A DNA stretch of 43,632 nt from DASPJR01 sp035628505 (GTDB lineage: Bacteria; Planctomycetota; SZUA-567; H5-PLA8). Made by a program: the position numbers and the translations under genes. Below are positions 23,792 to 30,730 of the stretch, in pieces. The notes under the pieces are model-generated. The model searched no databases, was not told the origin of the DNA, and saw only the letters and a list, made by a program, of their open reading frames with translations. The DNA is taken from contig DASPJR010000101.1 in NCBI GenBank assembly GCA_035628505.1, positions 1 to 43,632 of the forward strand. Reading direction: 5' to 3'. Each line of letters begins with the position of its first letter. The first letter of the stretch is position 1.

Positions 23792-23924
23792 ACCACAGAG
23801 ACACAGAGGTCACAGAGAAGCACAGAGAACTGTCTTTTAGAGAGAAACGGCGAACTGCGTGCCGGACTCATCTGTTATTCGCGCAGTGCTCTGTGAAGCT
23901 TTGTGCTCTCTGCGCCTCTGTGGT
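23792..23924. repeat. Nonamer array pair, CACAGAG core
   Basis: The left arm is ACCACAGAG and three further CACAGAG units at 8-10 base spacing (23792-23827). The right arm read on minus is ACCACAGAGGCGCAGAGAGC, CACAAAGC and TTCACAGAG (23924-23889). About 60 bases separate the arms. It lies between two same-strand genes. Confidence 0.8.
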
Positions 23925-23967
23925 AATGTCGTGACCGCTCGACACATTAGCGATAGAGCCGCCGAAC

Positions 23968-24513
23968 ATGCCTGCGAAAAAAAAGCCGCGAATGAAGGAT
24001 CCAAAGCGCCCCGGCCGCAAGGTCTTCATCGCGCCCTGGCGCATCAGCTACATTCTCGGGCCCAAAGACAAGAACTGTTTCATGTGCGAAGCCGGGCGCC
24101 TGCCTGATGGCGACGAAGCGGCGTGGAAGCGCATGCTGCTGCTGCATCGCGGCGAACACGGCATCGTCATCATGAACCGCTACCCCTACACCGGCGGACA
24201 TCTGCTGATCGCACCGCGCCGGCACACGGCTGACCTGCCGGGGCTCTCCGCGGAAGAAAGCCGTTATCTCTGGGAGTACTCGCGGCGCGCTGTGGATGTC
24301 ATCGCCAAAGTCGTGAACGCGCAGGGCTTCAATCTTGGGATGAACCTCGGCAAGGCGGCGGGCGCGGGCGTCGAAGAACATCTGCACATGCACGCGCTGC
24401 CGCGCTGGCACGGCGACACGAATTTCATGCATATCGTCGCGGACACGGCAACGGTTCCAGTGAGTCTTGAAAATGTCTGGGATCAGATGAGGCCGCTTTT
24501 TAAAGGCAAGTGA
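23968..24513 (+). CDS. HIT-family nucleotide hydrolase/transferase
   Basis: A 181-residue protein. The histidine triad is EEHLHMHALPRW (His138, His140, His142), which carries out nucleotidyl transfer through the middle histidine. A CxxC pair (NCFMC, 37-40) probably binds zinc together with a histidine of the core, as in branch members resembling Ap4A phosphorylase. NRYPYTGGHLLIAPRRH (70-86) is the conserved strand before the core. The first ~18 residues are very basic (MPAKKKPRMKDPKRPGRK), which may be an extension peculiar to this lineage. Substrates are probably dinucleoside polyphosphates or other AMP conjugates. Its TGA stop is part of the first unit of a GTGACGA array. Confidence 0.9.
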   Translation: MPAKKKPRMKDPKRPGRKVFIAPWRISYILGPKDKNCFMCEAGRLPDGDEAAWKRMLLLHRGEHGIVIMNRYPYTGGHLLIAPRRHTADLPGLSAEESRYLWEYSRRAVDVIAKVVNAQGFNLGMNLGKAAGAGVEEHLHMHALPRWHGDTNFMHIVADTATVPVSLENVWDQMRPLFKGK

Positions 24514-24558
24514 CGAGTGGGGGGTGACGGGTGACGAGTGGCGAGTGACGGGTGGCGG
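24510..24558. repeat. Heptamer tandem array, GTGRCGA type, 7 units
   Basis: Seven 7-base units (49 bases): GTGACGA, GTGGGGG, GTGACGG, GTGACGA, GTGGCGA, GTGACGG, GTGGCGG. It overlaps the last codon and stop of the HIT gene. The unit is unrelated to TTGGCTC but has the same period and number. Confidence 0.9.
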
Positions 24559-24582
24559 TGCGCTGCTGATAGCCCTAAACTT

Positions 24583-24680
24583 CTCAATGCCAAGGTCGCG
24601 GTGAGCACCAAGGTCGCCACGAGATTGTCCTCATGTTTTTCTTGGCGACCTTGGCGTTCTTGGCGTACTTGGCGTTAAAA
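24583..24680. repeat. Nonamer inverted pair, CGCCAAG core
   Basis: The right arm read on minus has CGCCAAGTA, CGCCAAGAA, CGCCAAGGT and CGCCAAG (about 24676-24640). The left arm has TGCCAAGGTCGC and CACCAAGGTCGCC (about 24583-24618). It is a third core variant of the 9-base family. Confidence 0.75.
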
Positions 24681-24703
24681 GAAGACGTTTTCTACAGAGC
24701 AGG

Positions 24704-24731
24704 GTGACGAGTGACAACTGACAAGTGACGG
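24704..24731. repeat. Heptamer array, GTGACGA type, 4 units
   Basis: GTGACGA, GTGACAA, CTGACAA and GTGACGG head to tail, just upstream of the nuclease-like gene. It is the second array of this unit within 200 bases. Confidence 0.8.
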
Positions 24732-24744
24732 CGAGAATGGAACG

Positions 24745-25452
24745 ATGCGCGCTGCTTTCGCAGGAATTCTCTTCGTCGCCGGATTTGCTGCCGGGTGGCT
24801 CGTTTGCTCCTTCGCAGCAAAACCTGGCGCGAAGCCGACGGTCGATTTAAGCGTCAGCGACGGCGGCGTGTACCGCGTGCGCAAGGTCGTCGACGGGGAC
24901 ACGATCGTTCTCGAAAACGGCGTTCACGTCCGCTACAACGGGATCAACTCGCCCGAGATGGGGCACTTCGTTGCGGACCGTGCGCCGCTTGCAGCCGAAG
25001 CGACGGCTCGCAATATAGCGCTCGTGGAAGGCAAGCAGGTCCGGCTGAAGCTCGCCAGCCAGCCGCTGGACATGCACGGTCGGGTGTGCGCGCGCGTGTT
25101 CCTCAGCGACGAATCCCCCGGCAAGGAGCGTGAGGTGGGACTGACGCTTGTCAAAGAGGGCCTCGCGCGCGCGAATTCACTGGGCCTGGCCGCCGAAGAG
25201 TACAACGCGTTCAAAGCGCTCGAAACCGACGCGAAGCTCGGCAAGCTTGGCATCTGGGGGCTTGAAGAAAAACTGCGCGGCACAGATGGAAAGGAAAGCC
25301 CGTACTGCGGCGCGAGTAGTGGCGGCAAGTTCCACCTGCGCGAGTGTGGCGCGGCAAAGCGTATCCGTCCTGAGAATATGCACTTCTATTCATCCCAACA
25401 GGAAGCCGAAGCTGCCGGCCGCGAGGCGTGCAGCAAATGTATTCTGAAGTGA
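24745..25452 (+). CDS. Membrane-anchored SNase-like (thermonuclease) protein with Cys tail
   Basis: A 235-residue protein. The N-terminus has a signal or anchor segment (about 3-25, AAFAGILFVAGFAAGWLVCSF). Residues about 42-175 are a staphylococcal-nuclease fold: RVRKVVDGDTIVLENG (metal-site Asp), VRYNGINSPEMG (first catalytic Arg), DMHGRVCARVF (second Arg) and LVKEGLARAN. The catalytic Glu expected near the first strand pair is less clear, and PEMG may hold it. The last 40 residues (KFHLRECGAAKRI to AGREACSKCILK) have three cysteines in a layout like the Ada metal-binding motif, often found fused to such nucleases. It should act outside the cytoplasm on nucleic acid. ATG 24745 follows a weak site; the promoter region is filled with repeats. 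Confidence 0.85.
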   Translation: MRAAFAGILFVAGFAAGWLVCSFAAKPGAKPTVDLSVSDGGVYRVRKVVDGDTIVLENGVHVRYNGINSPEMGHFVADRAPLAAEATARNIALVEGKQVRLKLASQPLDMHGRVCARVFLSDESPGKEREVGLTLVKEGLARANSLGLAAEEYNAFKALETDAKLGKLGIWGLEEKLRGTDGKESPYCGASSGGKFHLRECGAAKRIRPENMHFYSSQQEAEAAGREACSKCILK

Positions 25453-25757
25453 AAACGGGCCTGAAATAACGCTTTGCGGTCCATAGTGGGGGAGATTGAC
25501 TTTACAAAATGCTGAAGTTTCGTCGTACAAAGCCATCTCTTGGAACGGTTTATATCAAACGAAAGCGTTTTCAGAAAGAATTTCGTCCAAAATCGCGAGG
25601 GCAAAGTGTTTTAGTATATTGAGAGGGCAGCGCATCGCGGCAGGAAGCCGGCGGTAACCAATCCCATCGCGGATATTCTTTTGACTCAACTGTGGTATAA
25701 AGGAATCTCGGACGCGCGGCGTCCGCACGCCTGTTTCTGTGGACCAGCCAGCCTCTC
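25453..25757. other. 305-base intergenic region without recognised gene
   Basis: This is the spacer between the nuclease-like and flavoprotein genes. It is clearly more AT-rich than its flanks. TTGACT occurs twice (25496 and 25681), but neither has a -10 at 16-18 bases. A short tract reading KFRRTKPSLGTVYIKRKRFQ in frame is present but has no clear start site. No repeat array is here, which is unusual for a spacer of this size in this window. Confidence 0.45.
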
Positions 25758-27107
25758 ATGAATTTCGATCCGAAAAACGAGATCGCCGATGTGGCGGTGA
25801 TCGGCGCCGGCGGCGCTGGCCTTCTCGCGGGAATTGCCGCGGCGCGCGCGGGCACGAAATGCGTGATCTACGAGCGCATGAAAACACCGGCGCGCAAAGT
25901 TGCCATCTCCGGCGGCGGCCGCTGCAACTTCACGAACACGCTCGACGCACGGCGCTTTGTGCAGCTTTTCGGCGACAAGAATTCGTCGCGCCTGGGCAAT
26001 TCACTGCGCGCGTTTTCAAACCAGGATGTCATCGCCCTGCTCGCGCAGTACGGGGTTGAAGGCCAGGTCGAACGCAATTACCGCCTCTACACCAAGAGCG
26101 GACGCGGAACGGACGTGGTGAACGCGCTCGTTGCAGAATTTCAAAAAGCCGGCGGCGTTCTCGTGACTCAAGCGCGCGTCGTGGATCTGCAGCGGGACGC
26201 CGACTCGGGCGGATTCCAGCTCTACGGAACGTTCGGCGACAGCGAAGAGATTCGCCGCGCGCGCACGGTTGTCGTCTGCACGGGCGGGCTGAGTTACCCC
26301 GTCACCGGGTCCACCGGCGATGGTTACGCGTGGGCGCGGAGATTCGGCCATCAAGTGACGGCGCTGCGGCCTGCACTGGTCGGCCTCACCGTCGAGGAAC
26401 CGTGGACAAAGCAGCTGCAGGGCCTGGCGTGGGAAGACGCGGCGTGCTCGCTCTGGCCGCTGCCGCCAGGCGCGCAGGTTGCCACAACCGCGGCGCCTCA
26501 GGGCAAGCCACTATGCACCGAACGCGCGGAGATCCTCTTTACGCACTTTGGCATCTCCGGCCCGGCAATCCTGGATGTGTCGAATGCGTTCGTCGCGTCC
26601 GGCCTGCCGCGCGCGATGCTGACGATCGACTTTTTTCCGAATCTCGCGCGCGAGCAGCTCGAGCAGCAGATTCTCGAGCGCGGTAAACAGTTTCCGAACC
26701 GCACGCTGGCCAACGCGCTCGACGGCATGATGCCCACACGGTTGATGGAACATCTCGAGCGTTCGCTCGGCGCCGATGCAGCGGTCGCGATGTGCCGCCT
26801 GCCGAAAACAGCTCGCGCAAAAATCCTGGACCTGCTCAAGCGCACGACGCTTACCGTGAAAGGCACGCGCGGAATGGAATATGGCGAAGTCACCGCCGGG
26901 GGCGTGGCTTGGGAGAAAATCGACGCCGCCACGCTCGAGTCGCAACTGATGCCCGGGCTTTTCTTCGCCGGCGAGATCCTCGATCTGACCGGGCGCTGCG
27001 GCGGATTCAATCTGCAGGCTGCGTTCTCGACGGGCTATCTCGCGGGGCAGCGCGCGGCGGAACGCGCGAAACAGCAACAGCTCGACACGAAGACACAAAG
27101 TCACTAA
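25758..27107 (+). CDS. BaiN/HI0933-family flavoprotein
   Basis: A 449-residue FAD-dependent oxidoreductase. The dinucleotide site is VAVIGAGGAGLLAGIAAARA (14-33). The family hallmark KVAISGGGRCNFTN follows at 48-61, and the C-terminal FAD contact is FFAGEILDLTGRCGGFN. Such proteins (BaiN, YhiN, HI0933) reduce enone-type double bonds or act on unknown substrates; the name BaiN reflects one bile-acid enzyme and should not be read as function here. ATG 25758 is at the conserved N-terminal strand. The last residues (KQQQLDTKTQSH) are read from an octamer repeat, so the native C-terminus was probably a few residues shorter. The EVE gene starts 17 bases downstream. Confidence 0.92.
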   Translation: MNFDPKNEIADVAVIGAGGAGLLAGIAAARAGTKCVIYERMKTPARKVAISGGGRCNFTNTLDARRFVQLFGDKNSSRLGNSLRAFSNQDVIALLAQYGVEGQVERNYRLYTKSGRGTDVVNALVAEFQKAGGVLVTQARVVDLQRDADSGGFQLYGTFGDSEEIRRARTVVVCTGGLSYPVTGSTGDGYAWARRFGHQVTALRPALVGLTVEEPWTKQLQGLAWEDAACSLWPLPPGAQVATTAAPQGKPLCTERAEILFTHFGISGPAILDVSNAFVASGLPRAMLTIDFFPNLAREQLEQQILERGKQFPNRTLANALDGMMPTRLMEHLERSLGADAAVAMCRLPKTARAKILDLLKRTTLTVKGTRGMEYGEVTAGGVAWEKIDAATLESQLMPGLFFAGEILDLTGRCGGFNLQAAFSTGYLAGQRAAERAKQQQLDTKTQSH

Positions 27108-27118
27108 GGCACGAAGAG
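27085..27118. repeat. Octamer array CACGAAGA overlapping the flavoprotein stop
   Basis: CACGAAGA, CACAAAGT, CACTAAGG and CACGAAGA (period 8). The stop TAA of the flavoprotein falls in the third unit. The next gene's ribosome site (GAAGAGGGAGAG) begins in the last unit. Confidence 0.8.
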
Positions 27119-27124
27119 GGAGAG

Positions 27125-27595
27125 ATGAGAAAGAACTTTTGGTTAGTGAAATCGGAGCCTGACGACTATTCGTTCGAGCAGCTCAGGAAGGATGGCAGCA
27201 TCGGCTGGACGGGCGTGAGAAATTATCAGGCGCGCAACTACATGCGCGACCAGATGAAACTCGGCGACGGCGTGCTTTTCTATCACAGCAACGCCGAGCC
27301 GCCCGCGATAATGGGCATCGCCGAAGTGAGCAAAGAGAGCCACCCCGATCCGACTCAGTTCGATTCCAAGAGCGATTACTATGACGCCAAGTCGAAGAAA
27401 GATTCACCGACGTGGATGATGGTGGACATCAAGTTTGTCGAAGCTTTCAAACGTCCGCTCACGCTGCCTGAGTTGAAAAAAGCGAAGGGCCTCGAAAAAA
27501 TGCTGCTGCTGCGCAAGGGCCAGCGGCTCTCGGTGATGCCGGTAAGCTCCGAGGAGTGGAAAAGAGTCCTCGCACTCGCCGGTAACGAGGCGTAA
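27125..27595 (+). CDS. EVE domain protein
   Basis: A 156-residue protein that is a single EVE domain (thymocyte nuclear protein 1-like, PUA-related fold). Signatures are FWLVKSEPDDYSFEQL at the N-terminus, WTGVRNYQARNYMRD at about 29-42, and GDGVLFYHSNAEPPAIMGIAEV. EVE domains bind modified bases in DNA or RNA, and in bacteria they often occur with restriction or modification systems, but none is near. ATG 27125 has GGGAGAG directly upstream. The gene converges on the sulfatase with a single base between the two stop codons (TAA 27593-27595, then TGA on minus from 27599). Confidence 0.94.
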   Translation: MRKNFWLVKSEPDDYSFEQLRKDGSIGWTGVRNYQARNYMRDQMKLGDGVLFYHSNAEPPAIMGIAEVSKESHPDPTQFDSKSDYYDAKSKKDSPTWMMVDIKFVEAFKRPLTLPELKKAKGLEKMLLLRKGQRLSVMPVSSEEWKRVLALAGNEA

Positions 27596-27596
27596 T

Positions 27597-29090
27597 TCAA
27601 TCCGATCTTCTTCGTCGTGTCTTCGAGTCTTCGTGGCTTTGTGTTGAATCCATTTCTTGTGCCAGCCACGCCGCCGCCGGGTCGTTCGTCTTTTCCATCC
27701 AGGCTTTGAGGCGTTCGCGCATGGCGTTGAGGGCAGGCTGAGCCTCGGGCGCGGTTGACAGGTCGCGAAGCTCAAATGGATCGCTCTTCAGATCGAAAAG
27801 CCGCTCGCGAGCGAGGTCCGGCGCCTTGCGATCTTTCTTCTCTTCCTCCATCTTCTTGAACTTTTTGTGCAGCGACTTCAGCTCTTTCTCGTTGCGCGGG
27901 GGACGGAGAACATATTTGAAGCTGTGCGTGCGAACGAGGCGGTATGCGTTGCCCTCCCAGTCTTCCTCGTCTTCGAATTCGCAGTAGATGTCGTCGCGGA
28001 ACGGCGCGCGCTGATCTTTCAAGAGTGGAAGAAAGCTGCGGCTCGGCCAGTCTTCCGGCTGCGGTGCGCCAGCGAGTTCCAGCCAGGTGGCGCTCAGGTC
28101 GATGCTTGAAACCAGCGCGGGCGATTTTCCGGTCCACGACATGAATGCGGCAGGCGCTCGCACGATCAGCGGAACGCGGATGGATTCGTCTTCGGGCACA
28201 ATTTTTCCGTGCCGGCCGTGGCTGCCCATCAGCCAGCCGTTGTCGCCGAGAAAAATCACGACCGTGTTTTCGCGCAGGCCGCTCTCGTCGAGCGCTTTCA
28301 GCACGCGGCCGACCTGCTCATCAAGGTGCGAAATCGCGCCATAATACTGCGCCCACGGGCCGGTCTTCTTTTCGCCCGGCGGAAATCCCGGCGGCCGGTT
28401 TCCGGGTGGAAGATTTTTATAGAGCTCGCGGATGTGCTCCGGCACCGGCTTCTGCGGCGTGTGCGGCGCGGTGTACGAAAGCCAGAGGAAAAATGGGCTC
28501 TTGGCTCTTAGCTCTTGGCTCCTGGAAGCGCGCGCGTGCGCCTCCAGAAATTCGACCGCATCGTCGGTGAAGATCTCGGTGACGTGACCCCGCACCTCTT
28601 TGACTTTGTCCCTGTTGCCGCGCGCAAGTTTCGGATTGATGTACTCGTCAGCGCCTTGCGGCATCCACGTGCGGATTTCGGTGAAACCGACTTTCCATGG
28701 CTCCGGATCGAGATGCCATTTTCCAATCAGCGCGGTGTGGTAGCCGGATCTGACGAGCAGTTCCATCGCAGTCGGATCGCGAAAGCCTTTTTTGGCTTCC
28801 CTGTTCCAGTTCTTGTTCGAGAAATAGCCGTGCTGGTGTGGAAGCTGCCCCATCAGCAGGCTTGCCCGGCTGGGGCTGCATAGCGGCGTGCAGACTGTCG
28901 CATGCGTGAAGAGAATTCCATCCTTCGCGAGTGAATCGAGGTTTGGCGTGACGATGTCGCGGTTTCCCGCGTTGCCGATGCAATCGAAGCGGTGATCGTC
29001 AGAAAGTATGAAGAGGATATTGGGCTGCGCGCACCAGGCTGTTGAGCAGAGAAACAGCCCCAGCCACAGAGTCCTTCGAAATCCTGCCAC
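27597..29090 (-). CDS. Exported formylglycine sulfatase
   Basis: A protein of about 497 residues, type I sulfatase. The Cys71 motif is CSPSR, the site converted to formylglycine. Metal ligands are Asp31 and Asp32 in LSDDHRFD, with further residues in FLGDNGWLMGSHG and GKIVPEDESIRVPLIV. No ATG fits: GTG 29090 gives a good signal peptide (MAGFRRTLWLGLFLCSTAWC) and has AGAGGA 7 bases upstream, both made of CACAGAG repeat. The C-terminal residues (DSTQSHEDSKTRRRRSD) are encoded by octamer repeat, and ASRSQELRAKS, just before the conserved PFFLWLSYTAPHTP, by TTGGCTC-type heptamers. It cuts sulfate from glycans or similar compounds outside the cytoplasm. It starts 37 bases after nuoN and may be co-transcribed with the nuo genes, though unrelated in function. 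Confidence 0.9.
   Translation of the reverse strand: MAGFRRTLWLGLFLCSTAWCAQPNILFILSDDHRFDCIGNAGNRDIVTPNLDSLAKDGILFTHATVCTPLCSPSRASLLMGQLPHQHGYFSNKNWNREAKKGFRDPTAMELLVRSGYHTALIGKWHLDPEPWKVGFTEIRTWMPQGADEYINPKLARGNRDKVKEVRGHVTEIFTDDAVEFLEAHARASRSQELRAKSPFFLWLSYTAPHTPQKPVPEHIRELYKNLPPGNRPPGFPPGEKKTGPWAQYYGAISHLDEQVGRVLKALDESGLRENTVVIFLGDNGWLMGSHGRHGKIVPEDESIRVPLIVRAPAAFMSWTGKSPALVSSIDLSATWLELAGAPQPEDWPSRSFLPLLKDQRAPFRDDIYCEFEDEEDWEGNAYRLVRTHSFKYVLRPPRNEKELKSLHKKFKKMEEEKKDRKAPDLARERLFDLKSDPFELRDLSTAPEAQPALNAMRERLKAWMEKTNDPAAAWLAQEMDSTQSHEDSKTRRRRSD
27605..27645. repeat. Octamer array CACGAAGA forming the sulfatase C-terminus
   Basis: Read on minus, CACAAAGC, CACGAAGA, CTCGAAGA, CACGACGAAG. It covers the last ~15 codons of the sulfatase and faces the array at 27085 across the EVE gene. 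Confidence 0.75.
28494..28521. repeat. Heptamer array TTGGCTC inside the sulfatase gene
   Basis: TGGGCTC, TTGGCTC, TTAGCTC, TTGGCTC (28 bases). On minus it encodes part of RSQELRAKS in a surface loop before PFFLWLS, without breaking the frame. Confidence 0.85.
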
Positions 29091-29118
29091 CTCTGTGTCC
29101 TCTGTGCTCTCTGTGGTG
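29088..29118. repeat. Single nonamer arm, CACAGAG core, at the sulfatase start
   Basis: Read on minus, ACCACAGAG, AGCACAGAG, GACACAGAG, GTG. The last bases serve as the sulfatase start codon. No facing arm lies nearby. Confidence 0.85.
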
Positions 29119-29127
29119 AGTTGGCCG

Positions 29128-30693
29128 TTACCGCAGCGGCTCGAGGACCTGCTTGCAGATGTTCTGCAGCCATTCGAAGTTGAAGAACAGCAGCAGCAGC
29201 GCGGCGGCTTTGCAGACCGCCAGCAGGTTGTACGACAGCGGCGTCTTCTCGGTGGAAGCCACGGCTTCCTCGGGCTGATCGATGGCCACGGCTTTGGCAA
29301 TCTTCATATAGTAATAGAGGCTCACGACTGAATTCAGGCCAATGAGGATGATCATCGCAAAGTGGCCGCGGTCAGCGAGCTTGACCATGATCAGGTACTT
29401 GCCGATGAAGCCCGCCATCGGGGGAAGCCCGGTGAGGCTGAAAAGGAAAATGCAAAGCGCGACGACCAGGACGGGCTCGCGCCGCACCGCGCCGCGCAGC
29501 TGCCTCAGTTCGGAACCGCCGAAAACATTCTCCAGCGCGACCAGGACAAGGAACGCGCCGAGATTCATGAACAAGTAGATGACGAGGTAGAACAGAACCG
29601 TGCTCGGGCCCGTAACGTCGTCGAGCACCGAAAGTCCGGCGAGCATGTATCCGGCGTGGGCGATCGAGGAGTACGCCAGCATGCGCTTCACATTGCTCTG
29701 CCCCAGCGCGCCGAGATTTCCAAGGCACATCGTTGCGATGGCGACGATGCCCACGATCGCCTCAATGTTTGGATAGCCCATCCATTTATCCGGGCTGAAG
29801 CCGATTGGGAAGAACGCGCACAGCACGCGGATGAGCACCGCAAAGCCGGCAGCTTTCGGGACGACTGAGAAAAACCCAGTGGCCGTCGTGGGTGCACCTT
29901 CATAGACGTCGGGCGACCAGTAGTGGAACGGCACGGCGGCGATTTTGTAGAGGAAGCCGATGAAGACCATCACGAGAATGGCAATCAGCGCGCCGCGCGA
30001 CATGGGGAACTGGTATTCAAAACCGAGCACCAGCGAGGCGATGCCCTTTGCGCCAGTCGCCGGATCATCAAAGAGATTCAGCGTGCCGCTCAGGCCATAA
30101 AGATACGACATGCCGAAGATCATGATGCCCGACGCCATCGCGCCGTAGATGACGTACTTGATGCCGGCTTCCGCCGACTTGCGGTCGCGGCGCAGGTAAC
30201 CGGCCATCGCGTAGCTGAGGATCGACAGCGTTTCGAGCGAGAGATAGATCATCAGCAGGTTCGAGGACGAAACCAGGAACATGCCTCCGGCGCAGACAGC
30301 CACCAGCAGCAGGTAGAATTCGCCATGGTTCTTGCCGAAGAGCTCGCGCGCGTGCACGGAAAGAAGAAGCGAAATAACAGTGCCCAGCAGGATGATGAAC
30401 TTGAAGAAATTGCCGAACTGATCGTAATAGATCATCCCCGAGTAAATCGTCTTGTGAATGGGCTGCCCGTTGGCGACGCTGAGCATGAAGCCATGATGCT
30501 GCTGCAGGTTGAACCACAGCGCGGCAAGCAAACCCAGGATGCACAGATATGCCGTCGTCTTGCGGCGTTCGGCAGAGACAGCGAAATCGAAGATCACGCC
30601 GAGCAGGAACGTCGCCACCACCATAATTTCGGGGACGATGTACTTCAGGTGATTGAGATTCCAGCTCAGTAGATTGGAAAAGTTATCAGGCAT
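29128..30693 (-). CDS. nuoN: NADH-quinone oxidoreductase subunit N
   Basis: A 521-residue antiporter-like membrane subunit of complex I, forming one of the three proton channels of the membrane arm. About 14 hydrophobic segments are visible. The expected residues are present: a glutamate in LSLETLSILSYAMAGYLRR, the broken-helix lysine region (GFLYKIAAVPFHYWSPDVYEGAPT), and SIAHAGYMLAGL. Length is near the usual 480-500. ATG 30693 follows AAAGG. It is the last nuo gene, 37 bases before nuoM's stop on one side and ahead of the sulfatase on the other. It acts with NuoL and NuoM to move protons during quinone reduction. Confidence 0.97.
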   Translation of the reverse strand: MPDNFSNLLSWNLNHLKYIVPEIMVVATFLLGVIFDFAVSAERRKTTAYLCILGLLAALWFNLQQHHGFMLSVANGQPIHKTIYSGMIYYDQFGNFFKFIILLGTVISLLLSVHARELFGKNHGEFYLLLVAVCAGGMFLVSSSNLLMIYLSLETLSILSYAMAGYLRRDRKSAEAGIKYVIYGAMASGIMIFGMSYLYGLSGTLNLFDDPATGAKGIASLVLGFEYQFPMSRGALIAILVMVFIGFLYKIAAVPFHYWSPDVYEGAPTTATGFFSVVPKAAGFAVLIRVLCAFFPIGFSPDKWMGYPNIEAIVGIVAIATMCLGNLGALGQSNVKRMLAYSSIAHAGYMLAGLSVLDDVTGPSTVLFYLVIYLFMNLGAFLVLVALENVFGGSELRQLRGAVRREPVLVVALCIFLFSLTGLPPMAGFIGKYLIMVKLADRGHFAMIILIGLNSVVSLYYYMKIAKAVAIDQPEEAVASTEKTPLSYNLLAVCKAAALLLLFFNFEWLQNICKQVLEPLR

Positions 30694-30730
30694 TCGGTCA
30701 AACCTTTCGTGGCCCCGTCCAGCGCATCTT

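Noticed and set aside
25681..25700. Promoter TTGACT ... TATAAA before the flavoprotein gene
   Set aside because: The two boxes are only 9 bases apart, too close for a sigma-70 promoter.
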